Assembly: GCA_002781125.1 (NCBI GenBank)
Contig: PETJ01000033.1
Location: forward strand, 1-10,879
DNA length: 10,879 nt
Source: Candidatus Nealsonbacteria bacterium CG01_land_8_20_14_3_00_12
Lineage (GTDB): Bacteria > Patescibacteriota > Minisyncoccia > Minisyncoccales > PETJ01
Direction: 5' to 3'
Shown piece after piece: positions 1 to 5,238 of this stretch (the stretch's first letter is position 1; each line of letters opens with the position of its first letter). Position numbers and translations under genes: made by a program. The notes under the pieces are model-generated. The model ran no database searches, had not been told where the DNA came from, and was given only the letters and a program-made list of their open reading frames with translations.

Positions 1-84
1 TAACTGTCTCAATTTTTCTCTCGAATCTTGAAGCGATTTTTCTAATTCCTCTTTTGATTTTTGTCGTAATTCTGTTGTTTTCAT
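1..84 (-). CDS. rpmC: 50S ribosomal protein L29 (partial, 3' end beyond window)
   Basis: The first 28 codons of a minus-strand gene are present, running off the left edge. They begin MKTTELRQKSKEELEKSL and continue as a charged helix rich in Lys, Glu and Arg. This matches the start of bacterial L29, a small two-helix protein of about 60-70 residues that sits near the polypeptide exit tunnel beside L23. Its position after rplP is the standard S10-operon place. The ATG at 82-84 is the only sensible start. No Shine-Dalgarno is visible; instead a 9-base repeat (accgagctt on the plus strand, 88-96 and 102-110) lies just upstream. It is separated from rplP by a 202-base spacer with a terminator-like hairpin, so its expression relative to the upstream genes may be reduced or independently controlled. 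Only the start is seen, so identity rests on context plus the N-terminal helix. Confidence 0.85.
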   Translation of the reverse strand, partial: MKTTELRQKSKEELEKSLQDSREKLRQL

Positions 85-87
85 TTA

Positions 88-110
88 ACCGAGCTTTTAT
101 TACCGAGCTT
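88..110. repeat. Short direct repeat immediately upstream of the rpmC start
   Basis: The 9-mer accgagctt occurs at 88-96 and 102-110, exactly 14 bases apart (twice seven). The 14-base units 83-96 and 97-110 agree at 11 of 14 positions. On the coding strand the last unit ends at the rpmC ATG, in the place a ribosome binding site would occupy. Confidence 0.6.
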
Positions 111-131
111 CTTAAGGAAGCGAGGTGGAAA

Positions 132-150
132 AAGAGGGTGAAGCCCTCTT
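132..150 (-). terminator. Terminator-like hairpin upstream of rpmC
   Basis: A perfect 7-bp stem (aagaggg at 132-138 pairs with ccctctt at 144-150) has a 5-base loop. On the minus strand the 3' arm runs directly into Ts, giving TCTTTTTCC. The stem is moderately GC-rich and the T-run is short, so this could be a weak intrinsic terminator or attenuator between rplP and rpmC rather than a full stop. Confidence 0.45.
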
Positions 151-190
151 CGCCCTATAAAAGCGAATCGAAGAGTATTCCCTCTTCTCA

Positions 191-211
191 ACCCTTTGCT
201 ACGCTCGGGTA
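191..211. repeat. Dispersed repeat, copy 1 (core cccttYgctacgctcgggt)
   Basis: This 21-base segment matches 10571-10591 in the same orientation with one mismatch (t versus c at the sixth base). The two copies are more than 10 kb apart, one in a spacer and one inside a short ORF, which points to a dispersed element rather than a local duplication. Confidence 0.65.
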
Positions 212-215
212 GTTG

Positions 216-258
216 AAGATGAGTTCGAAGAAAAGTGTTTCTTCCCTCGTCTCATCTT
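216..258. other. Long two-part hairpin in the rplP-rpmC spacer
   Basis: The outer stem pairs aagatgag (216-223) with ctcatctt (251-258). The inner stem pairs gaagaaa (227-233) with tttcttc (238-244) around a 4-base loop. The stems are separated by a 3-by-6 internal loop. The total of 15 pairs in 43 bases would be a stable RNA structure just downstream of the rplP stop. Confidence 0.6.
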
Positions 259-286
259 GACTCGACGAACGAAGTTCTCTTCGCCT

Positions 287-697
287 TTATTTTTTTATAA
301 ATTTGGTTTTCACTGGTAATTTATCGGCTGCTTTTTCAAGGGCCTCTCTAGCCACTTCTTCTTTTACTCCTTCTAATTCAAAAATAATACGGCCAGGTTT
401 AATCGGAAAAACATAAAACTCAACTGAACCCTTTCCTCCACCCATGGGAACTTCCGTCCCCTTTCTGGTAATCGGTTTATCTGGGAAAATTCTAATCCAG
501 AGCTTTCCTCCCTTTTTTAAATATCTTAGAATCATTCTTCTAGCTGCCTCAATTTGTCTGGCTGAAATCCAGCGAGTTCCCAAGCTTTTCAATCCAAAAG
601 AACCGAAGGCAAGTTCAGTTGCCCTTGTTTCAATTCCTTTGGAAACACCTTTTCGCCACTTCCGATGTTTAACCTTTTTCGGCATCAGTATTGCCAT
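287..697 (-). CDS. rplP: 50S ribosomal protein L16
   Basis: This is a 136-residue protein, the usual L16 length. L16 binds 23S rRNA near the A site and helps position tRNA and 5S rRNA. The family signature is clear: [14 protein letters not shown] at the N-terminus, [10 protein letters not shown] at 31-40, ARQIEAARR at 46-54, [13 protein letters not shown] at 65-77 and a C-terminal KLPVKT. I chose the ATG at 695-697 because it places L-x-P-K as in known L16 proteins; an ATG at 683-685 is a shorter option, and a TTG at 707-709 lies in a repeat. No Shine-Dalgarno is seen. The glycine loop reads VPMGGGKG (83-90), whereas E. coli has VRMGKGKG; the Arg is E. coli Arg81, a hydroxylation site, so that residue is Pro here. 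It follows rpsC after 20 bases containing a heptamer repeat. Confidence 0.97.
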   Translation of the reverse strand: MAILMPKKVKHRKWRKGVSKGIETRATELAFGSFGLKSLGTRWISARQIEAARRMILRYLKKGGKLWIRIFPDKPITRKGTEVPMGGGKGSVEFYVFPIKPGRIIFELEGVKEEVAREALEKAADKLPVKTKFIKK

Positions 698-698
698 A

Positions 699-719
699 AC
701 AATTTGCAATTTGCAATTT
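699..719. repeat. Heptamer tandem repeat (gcaattt, 3 units) before rplP
   Basis: Three 7-base units (acaattt, gcaattt, gcaattt on the plus strand) fill nearly the whole rpsC-rplP junction. They overlap the rpsC stop codon and end one base before the rplP ATG, so they occupy the ribosome-binding region. Confidence 0.65.
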
Positions 720-1353
720 AAAACTTCTCACCTTTATAGATCCAGACTTTTACTCCCACTACTCCATAAGTACAGAAAGCTCGGGATTTCGCGTAATCAA
801 TATCAGCTCTTATAGTTTGACGAGGCAATCTCCCTTTTTTTAACCATTCAATTCTGTGAATTTCAACTCCATCCAATCTTCCAGCTACTTCAACCCTTGC
901 TCCCTGAACTCCTTTCGTTGCCATAATTTTAGCCAGGGCCTGTTTTAAGACTCTCCGATAACGTACCCTTTTTTCAATTTGTTGAGCTATCCATTGAGCA
1001 GCCAGGGGAGCTGAAGCCCAAAGGTCTCTGACTTCTCGAATTTCAATTTTTAAGTCCTTTTTTTCCTTGATTACTTTGTTTTCTAACTCTTTTTTTAACT
1101 CTTCAACCCCTCCCCCACCTCGACCAATGATTAACCCCGGCCGAGCCGAAGAAATTATCACATTTATTTTTCCTGGGGATCTCTCAATTTCAATTTTTTC
1201 TATTCCTAGTTTCCCCAATTTTTTTTCTAAAAATTCTCTAATTTTAAAATCCTCCTCCAAATATTTTGAGAATTCTCTTTTGCTTAACCAGCGAGAACCC
1301 CAGTCAGTTAAGTCTTTTATTCTAAATGCCTTTGGATGGACTCTATGTGTCAT
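718..1353 (-). CDS. rpsC: 30S ribosomal protein S3
   Basis: This is a 211-residue S3, close to the usual 210-235. S3 lines the mRNA entry channel on the 30S head and contributes to mRNA unwinding. Residues 1-17 ([17 protein letters not shown]) match the family N-terminus. A KH type-2 domain carries the GRGG loop at 77-80 within [10 protein letters not shown]. The C-terminal domain has RYRRVLKQA (131-139), keeping the two arginines and the lysine linked to helicase activity in E. coli S3 (Arg131, Arg132, Lys135). The end reads [15 protein letters not shown], typical of S3. The start ATG is one base after the rplV stop (TAA-T-ATG), which implies translational coupling. There is no Shine-Dalgarno. 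Confidence 0.98.
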   Translation of the reverse strand: MTHRVHPKAFRIKDLTDWGSRWLSKREFSKYLEEDFKIREFLEKKLGKLGIEKIEIERSPGKINVIISSARPGLIIGRGGGGVEELKKELENKVIKEKKDLKIEIREVRDLWASAPLAAQWIAQQIEKRVRYRRVLKQALAKIMATKGVQGARVEVAGRLDGVEIHRIEWLKKGRLPRQTIRADIDYAKSRAFCTYGVVGVKVWIYKGEKF

Positions 1354-1354
1354 A

Positions 1355-1858
1355 TTAGAATGCTTTTCTTCTAAAGACTCTTTTTATACCTTTTTCAATC
1401 TTTGGCCTTGGTAGTTCGATTTCAGGTTTAAATTTGGGCTTTTCAATTTTAGGTATTCTTTCCAGTGGCTTAAGCGGAACTTTCTTAATCTCTTTAATTT
1501 TTTTAACTTTTTTTGGCTTTTTGGTAATTTCGTCAAGAACAATAGTGACGTGAGAAGTCTTTTTTTGAATCTCGTCGGCTCTTCCTCGAGCTCGAGCTCG
1601 CCATCTTTTTAATTTTGGACCTTCGTCAACTAAAATTTTTGAAATATACAAATTTAATTCCTCTAACTGAAAATTATTTTTAGCTGAAGCAACGGCTGAT
1701 TTTAAAAGTTTCAAAAGCGGCTGGGCTGCCTTTTTTACTGTATATCGCAAAATTGTTTGAGCTTCCTCAACGGTTTTTCCCCGAATTAAATCAGAAACCT
1801 GCCGAACTTTTCGAGGAGTAATTCTTAAATAACGCAATTTGGCAGTAACAGATACCAT
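1355..1858 (-). CDS. rplV: 50S ribosomal protein L22 with long C-terminal tail
   Basis: This is a 167-residue protein; bacterial L22 is usually about 110-115. L22 has a globular domain at the tunnel exit and a beta-hairpin that lines the nascent-chain tunnel. The core is clear at 1-112: RITPRKVRQVSDLIRGK (12-28), ILVDEGPKLKRWRARARGRAD (the hairpin, about 75-95) and KKTSHVTIVLDE (99-110). Residues 113-167 form an extra tail rich in Lys, Pro, Ile and Glu, with repeated P-K-[IF] patterns such as PKIEKPKFKPEIELPRPKIEK, and no known domain. It is probably extended and surface-exposed. The start is 3 bases after the rpsS stop. No frameshift is seen: the tail stays in frame to a stop one base before rpsC. 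Confidence 0.96.
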   Translation of the reverse strand: MVSVTAKLRYLRITPRKVRQVSDLIRGKTVEEAQTILRYTVKKAAQPLLKLLKSAVASAKNNFQLEELNLYISKILVDEGPKLKRWRARARGRADEIQKKTSHVTIVLDEITKKPKKVKKIKEIKKVPLKPLERIPKIEKPKFKPEIELPRPKIEKGIKRVFRRKAF

Positions 1859-1861
1859 ATT

Positions 1862-2176
1862 TTATTTCGCTTCTTCTATTTTTTCAGTTTCTTTTTCAGC
1901 TACCTTTGCTTCTAACTCTCTTTGCATTCTTCCTCCGTGTCGGGAGAATTTTGTAGTCGGAGCAAATTCACCAAATTTGTGCCCAACCATTTCTTCAGTC
2001 ACTTTAACCGGAAGGAATTCCTTGCCATTATGAACTCCAAAAGTAAAACCAATCATTTCCGGAATAATGGTACAAGCCCTTGACCAGGTTTTAATAGCTT
2101 CCCCTGGTTTTGCCTTTTTCATTTTCTCTAATAATCTTTGGTCAATATAGGGACCTTTTTTAAGTGAACGTGCCAT
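1862..2176 (-). CDS. rpsS: 30S ribosomal protein S19
   Basis: This is a 104-residue S19, slightly longer than the common 90-95. S19 sits on the 30S head with S13 and contacts the A-site tRNA and bridge regions. [12 protein letters not shown] (1-12) is the canonical start; [45 protein letters not shown] is almost family consensus, and the core ends near RHGG. The last 20 or so residues ([18 protein letters not shown]) are a charged helical tail. The ATG is one base after the rplB stop (TAA-T-ATG), with no Shine-Dalgarno, so reinitiation after rplB is likely. Confidence 0.98.
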   Translation of the reverse strand: MARSLKKGPYIDQRLLEKMKKAKPGEAIKTWSRACTIIPEMIGFTFGVHNGKEFLPVKVTEEMVGHKFGEFAPTTKFSRHGGRMQRELEAKVAEKETEKIEEAK

Positions 2177-2177
2177 A

Positions 2178-2975
2178 TTATTTTTTCTGCCTTCTTTTTA
2201 TTATATATTTAGCTGTCCATTTTTTTCTTTTTCTGGTTCTAACTCCCCGAGCTGGTTTTCCCCAGGGAGTTTTGGGATATCTCAAACCAATCGGAGTTTT
2301 TCCTCCTCCTCCACCATGGGGATGATCGGGAGGATTCATCGCCGTTCCCCGAACAGCCGGTCTCCAACCTTTTAGTCTTCTTCTCCCAGCTTTGCCAATT
2401 ATTTCAAACCTTTTTTCTGGATGAGAAACCTGGCCAATTGAAGCGAAACACTTCTGAGAAACTTTTCTAATTTCTCCTGAAGGCATTTCTAAATGAGTAA
2501 AAGACTCTTCCTGAGCTAAGACTTTAGCTGAGGTTCCGGCTCCTCTTGATAGCTTTCCTCCTTTCCCGGGTTCTAATTCAATATTATAAACTTGAGTTCC
2601 TACCGGAATATTTTTTAATTTCATCCGATTGCCAATTTTAATCTCGGCTTTCTCAGCGCAGGTTATCTCATCACCAACTTTTAAATCCTTGGGAGCTAAA
2701 ATATATCTTTTCTCGCGGGTGGCGGGTGGCTTAGCATCTTGATATTCTACTAAAGCAATGAAAGCAGTCCGGTAAGGATCGTATTCCAGGGCAATGACAA
2801 TACCTGGCATTCCTAATTTTTCTTGGCCAAAATCTAAAAGTCTATAAAGCCTTTTTACTCCGCCACCTCGATGGCGAATGGTAATTCTACCAGAAACCTG
2901 CCTCCCCGCTTTCTTTTTGAACGCCAAAAGCAACCTCCTTTCCGGTTCCTTCTTTGTTAAAAATGTTTTTTTCAT
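2178..2975 (-). CDS. rplB: 50S ribosomal protein L2
   Basis: This is a 265-residue L2 (E. coli 273). L2 is a core 23S-binding protein needed for subunit joining and for the peptidyl-transferase centre. [18 protein letters not shown] (28-45) and the C-terminal [17 protein letters not shown] (207-223) are diagnostic; the DHPH segment includes the equivalent of E. coli His229. Two small differences: the N-terminus before SGRIT is about a dozen residues shorter than in E. coli, and the loop after DHPHGGG reads GGK rather than the usual EGR. The start ATG lies 5 bases after the rplW stop; the upstream AT-rich bases offer no convincing ribosome binding site. Confidence 0.98.
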   Translation of the reverse strand: MKKTFLTKKEPERRLLLAFKKKAGRQVSGRITIRHRGGGVKRLYRLLDFGQEKLGMPGIVIALEYDPYRTAFIALVEYQDAKPPATREKRYILAPKDLKVGDEITCAEKAEIKIGNRMKLKNIPVGTQVYNIELEPGKGGKLSRGAGTSAKVLAQEESFTHLEMPSGEIRKVSQKCFASIGQVSHPEKRFEIIGKAGRRRLKGWRPAVRGTAMNPPDHPHGGGGGKTPIGLRYPKTPWGKPARGVRTRKRKKWTAKYIIKRRQKK

Positions 2976-2980
2976 AATTT

Positions 2981-3430
2981 TTATCTCGGTAATACTTCTA
3001 TTTTTTGTCCCTCTTTAATTCTCACAATTGCTTTTTTATATCCTTTCCTCCAACCCCTAATCTTTCCTAACCTTCTTTTTTTTGGCGGTAAATTTATAAT
3101 TTTAACACCCAAGACATCTACTCCGTAAAGGTTCTCAATTGCCTTTTCAATTTCCACTTTATTTGCTCGAGAATAAACCTTAAAAACATACTGATTCTTT
3201 TTAACTAAATCAGTTGCTTTCTCGGTAACCTGGGGAGTTTTTAAAATTTTGTAAGCTTCCCCAATAACTGTCTTTCTTTCTCTTTTGGGAACCGTCACTA
3301 TTTCTGGGGCCCGCCTTTGGCGGGAGGGTGGTGGGAGGGTTGGAGTCCTAATTTCTTTTTGTTTTTCAATCGGCCTTTCAATTTTTTCTTCGGGAGGTTT
3401 CTTTTTTTTAAAAATATCTCGTAAAGCCAT
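2981..3430 (-). CDS. rplW: 50S ribosomal protein L23 with long N-terminal extension
   Basis: This is a 149-residue protein; L23 is normally about 95-100. L23 surrounds the tunnel exit and is the docking site for trigger factor and SRP. The core starts near residue 59: EAYKILKTPQVTEKATDL (58-75), NQYVFKVYSRANKVEIEKAIENLYGVDV (79-106) and the basic loop PPKKRRLGKIRGWRKGYKKAIV. Residues 1-57 are additional, low in complexity and rich in Lys, Pro, Glu and Arg. Within them, TLPPPSRQRRAP (31-42) is encoded by a GC-rich palindrome and a G-run array unlike the AT-rich surroundings, so it may derive from a repeat insertion. The chosen ATG is one base after the rplD stop (TAG-T-ATG); internal starts nearer the core are not evident, which supports a true extension. 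Confidence 0.95.
   Translation of the reverse strand: MALRDIFKKKKPPEEKIERPIEKQKEIRTPTLPPPSRQRRAPEIVTVPKRERKTVIGEAYKILKTPQVTEKATDLVKKNQYVFKVYSRANKVEIEKAIENLYGVDVLGVKIINLPPKKRRLGKIRGWRKGYKKAIVRIKEGQKIEVLPR
3310..3339. repeat. GC-rich hairpin fused to G-quadruplex motif inside rplW
   Basis: A perfect palindrome cccgcc-ttt-ggcggg spans 3310-3324. It runs into four G-triplets on the plus (template) strand at 3322-3324, 3326-3328, 3333-3335 and 3337-3339, with loops of 1, 4 and 1 bases. This fits the canonical intramolecular G-quadruplex pattern. It encodes the Pro/Arg-rich part of the L23 extension. Confidence 0.65.
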
Positions 3431-3431
3431 A

Positions 3432-4061
3432 CTATTTCAAAAATGTTTCCTTAACTAATTTTATCGCTTCTTTTGGCATGATTAAATATTTAAAAGAAAG
3501 CAGATCTAAAGCATTTAAATCTTTGGCTTGAATGGTTTCAATATCGGGAATATTTCTTGCCGCTAAAATTAGATTCTTATTTAATTCCGGCAGAGCAATT
3601 AAGGAACTTTCATTTTTACAAGGTAATTTTTTTAAAATCTCTGTCATTTCTTTTGTTTTCGGTTTTTCAATCTTTAATTTATCTAAAAGAATCAATAAAT
3701 TATTTTTAATTTTTCCTGATAAAACCATAAAAAGGGCTAATCTTTTCATTTTTTTTGGAATTTCCTTTTTAAACACTCTTTCTTTTCTCGGCCCAAAAAT
3801 CACTCCACCGCCTTTCCATAAAGGAGAACGAATTGATCCCACTCTGGCCCGGCCTGTTCCTTTTTGTCGCCAGGGTTTTCTTCCCCCACCCCGAACCTCG
3901 GCTCTTGTTTTTGTGTGGGCAATTACTTTCCGACGATTAGCCATTTGAGAAACCACCACCTGATGAACTAAATCAGGACTTATTTTGACATCAAAAATTT
4001 CCTTTGGTAGTAAGGTAGTCCCTACTTCTTTCCCTTCTTGATTATAAACAGTATACTTCAT
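3432..4061 (-). CDS. rplD: 50S ribosomal protein L4
   Basis: This is a 209-residue L4, normal length. L4 is a primary 23S-binding protein whose extended loop lines the exit tunnel; in some bacteria it also represses the S10 operon. The loop is clear: TRAEVRGGGRKPWRQKGTGRARVGSIRSPLWKGGGVIFGP (about 52-91). The C-terminal half is more divergent but keeps the LxxLxxxKIKNNLLILLDKL pattern. The first codons (MKYTVYNQEG) lie in a heptamer repeat that also encodes the end of L3. The ATG at 4059-4061 is 19 bases downstream of the rplC stop, and the usual ribosome-binding position is filled by the repeat unit GAAGTAA. Confidence 0.97.
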   Translation of the reverse strand: MKYTVYNQEGKEVGTTLLPKEIFDVKISPDLVHQVVVSQMANRRKVIAHTKTRAEVRGGGRKPWRQKGTGRARVGSIRSPLWKGGGVIFGPRKERVFKKEIPKKMKRLALFMVLSGKIKNNLLILLDKLKIEKPKTKEMTEILKKLPCKNESSLIALPELNKNLILAARNIPDIETIQAKDLNALDLLSFKYLIMPKEAIKLVKETFLK

Positions 4062-4101
4062 ACTTCTTACTTCTTACTTCTTACTTCGTACTTCTTACTT
4101 C
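4053..4101. repeat. Heptamer tandem repeat (ttacttc, 7 units) across the rplC-rplD junction
   Basis: Seven consecutive 7-base units fill 49 bases: atacttc twice, ttacttc three times, gtacttc once and ttacttc once (plus strand). They encode the last residues of L3 (EVRSTK), its stop codon, the spacer, and the start and first codons of rplD (M-K-Y). Because 7 is not a multiple of 3, the repeat puts a TAA in each successive frame. Confidence 0.8.
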
Positions 4102-4677
4102 CAATAATGTTCCTTTTCTGCCCGGCACTGCTCCTTCGACGGCTAATAAATTATTTTCTGGATCGACTTTGGTGATTTTCAAATTTTTAACTGTTACTCT
4201 TTCAAAGCCCATTCTTCCTGGCATTTTTTTGCCCTTAACCACTCTTTCTGGAATACTCATTCCTACTGAGCCCAAAGTCCGAAGCTCATGTTTTGTCCCG
4301 TGAGAAACAGACAGCCTGCCTTTAAATCCCCACCTTTTGACTGCTCCGGCAAAGCCTTTTCCTTTCGATATTCCCGAAACTTTAACTTTATCTCCTTCTT
4401 GAAAAATTGAAGCATCAATTTTGTCACCAACTTTAAACTCCCCATTTTTAAATTCTCTTAAATATCTATACGGCTTTTGGGCCTGGGGCTTTTTAATCTT
4501 TTTTGGTTTTCCAATTTTTTTAAATCCAACTTGAATAGCTTGGTAACCATCTTTTTCTTTTGTTTTGATTTGGGTAACTTCGCAAGGACCAGCTTCAATC
4601 AAAGTTACCGGGACCGCAGAACCCCTTTCATCAAAAATTTGGGACATACCTAATTTTAAACCCAAAATAAATTTCAT
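4081..4677 (-). CDS. rplC: 50S ribosomal protein L3
   Basis: This is a 198-residue L3 (usual 200-215). L3 binds near the 3' end of 23S rRNA and its loop reaches the peptidyl-transferase centre. MKFILGLKLGMSQIFDERG (1-19), VTLIEAGPCEVTQIKT (24-39) and ISKGKGFAGAVKRWGFKG (103-120) are diagnostic, followed by SHGTKHELRTLGSVG and VVKGKKMPGRMG. In the loop, SIPERVVKGKKMPGRMG differs from the E. coli form around the methylated Gln but keeps the KGKKM core. I chose the ATG at 4675-4677 because MKFILGLKLGM is the family start; the 7 upstream in-frame residues are unlike L3. It is the first gene after a strong promoter and a leader hairpin. The C-terminal residues come from a heptamer repeat. Confidence 0.96.
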   Translation of the reverse strand: MKFILGLKLGMSQIFDERGSAVPVTLIEAGPCEVTQIKTKEKDGYQAIQVGFKKIGKPKKIKKPQAQKPYRYLREFKNGEFKVGDKIDASIFQEGDKVKVSGISKGKGFAGAVKRWGFKGRLSVSHGTKHELRTLGSVGMSIPERVVKGKKMPGRMGFERVTVKNLKITKVDPENNLLAVEGAVPGRKGTLLEVRSTK

Positions 4678-4689
4678 GTTTAATTGAAA

Positions 4690-4707
4690 ACCGGGCAATA
4701 GCCCGGT
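4690..4707 (-). promoter_or_regulatory. Leader hairpin before rplC (attenuator-like)
   Basis: A perfect 7-bp stem with 4-base loop (coding strand ACCGGGC-TATT-GCCCGGT) is followed by TTTTC and lies 12 bases before the rplC ATG. It is inside the predicted rplC leader. The GC-rich stem with a short T-run resembles a weak intrinsic terminator; it could attenuate transcription or control access to the start codon. In E. coli the S10 leader is the target of L4 autoregulation, but no homology to that leader is claimed. Confidence 0.5.
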
Positions 4708-4768
4708 CTTCTACCGTGACTATTTTAAAAATAAAATTTAAATTTTAAAATTTAATCCTAACATTTTA

Positions 4769-4797
4769 ATTATATATTAAAAATTTATCTATGTAAA
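4769..4797 (-). promoter_or_regulatory. Sigma70-type promoter for the rplC operon
   Basis: The minus strand reads TTTACA (4792-4797), 17 bases, then TATAAT (4769-4774): 5 of 6 and 6 of 6 matches to consensus with ideal spacing. It lies just after the rpsJ stop, so rplC and the following genes can be transcribed separately from rpsJ. The predicted start near 4762 gives a leader of about 85 bases, AT-rich and ending in a hairpin. Confidence 0.7.
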
Positions 4798-4806
4798 TCT
4801 GTGTGT

Positions 4807-5148
4807 TTACATTTTGATTTCGATGTCTACGCCAGCCGGTAAAGTTAAACTCATCAAAGCATCAATCACTTTTGGATTGGGATTCAAAATATCAATCATT
4901 CTTTTGTGGACTCTCATCTCAAACTGTTCTCGACTATCTTTGTGTACAAAAGAGGACCTATTAACAGTATATTTATGAATTTCAGTCGGTAAAGGAACGG
5001 GTCCTGAAACTTCGGCTCCGTAACGCAAAGCTGTCTCGATAATCTGTTTTGCCGAATTATCAATTACTTTATGGTCATAAGACCACAACTTAATTCTAAT
5101 TTTCGGTTTGACCTCTTCTTCAACTGCAACAGCTTTCTTTTTAGCCAT
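4807..5148 (-). CDS. rpsJ: 30S ribosomal protein S10
   Basis: This is a 113-residue S10 (usual about 102). S10 is in the 30S head and, as NusE, also takes part in antitermination complexes with NusB. The core is unmistakable: [41 protein letters not shown] (16-56), [29 protein letters not shown] (59-87) and a C-terminal [11 protein letters not shown]. About a dozen extra residues ([12 protein letters not shown]) precede the core, and the ATG at 5146-5148 is the only start in frame near it. It is the last gene before the strong rplC promoter, 90 bases after tuf, so it may be transcribed mainly with tuf. Confidence 0.98.
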   Translation of the reverse strand: MAKKKAVAVEEEVKPKIRIKLWSYDHKVIDNSAKQIIETALRYGAEVSGPVPLPTEIHKYTVNRSSFVHKDSREQFEMRVHKRMIDILNPNPKVIDALMSLTLPAGVDIEIKM

Positions 5149-5167
5149 CTTAAAAGAACCTTATAAT

Positions 5168-5218
5168 GATGAACGCACGATTTAAAGCACGATTTACGCC
5201 CGATATCGGGTGTTCATC
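5168..5218. other. Palindromic spacer between tuf and rpsJ
   Basis: The spacer contains an outer inverted repeat (gatgaac at 5168-5174 with gttcatc at 5212-5218), an exact 12-base palindrome (cccgatatcggg, 5199-5210) and a 10-base direct repeat (gcacgattta at 5175-5184 and 5187-5196, period 12). No T-run follows on either strand, so it is not a standard terminator. It would fold in the tuf-rpsJ transcript and could be a processing site or a repeat remnant. Confidence 0.55.
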
Positions 5219-5238
5219 GTGTTTTTATCTGGTGTTAA

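Larger units (their letters stand above)
85..286. other. Structured non-coding spacer between rplP and rpmC
   Basis: This 202-base stretch has no credible gene. It is dense in short palindromes and repeats built from GAAG/CTTC words. It contains a terminator-like hairpin (132-150), a hairpin at 170-187 (gaagag/ctcttc), a long two-part hairpin at 216-258, a 15-base direct repeat (gaagccctcttcgcc at 140-154 and gaagttctcttcgcc at 271-285, 13 of 15 identical) and one copy of a repeat also found at 10571-10591. In most bacteria rplP and rpmC are adjacent or overlapping, so this looks like inserted repeat material or an evolved control region. No clear promoter was found in it. Confidence 0.7.

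Noticed and set aside
85..286. CRISPR array or tRNA gene in the spacers
   Set aside because: The repeats are too short and irregular for CRISPR, and no spacer shows a tRNA T-loop or acceptor stem pattern.
444..815. Plus-strand reading frames inside ribosomal protein and elongation factor genes
   Set aside because: All lie antisense to strongly conserved genes and show no family motifs.
5199..5210. Intrinsic terminator after tuf
   Set aside because: The palindrome is strong, but no T-run follows on the minus strand.
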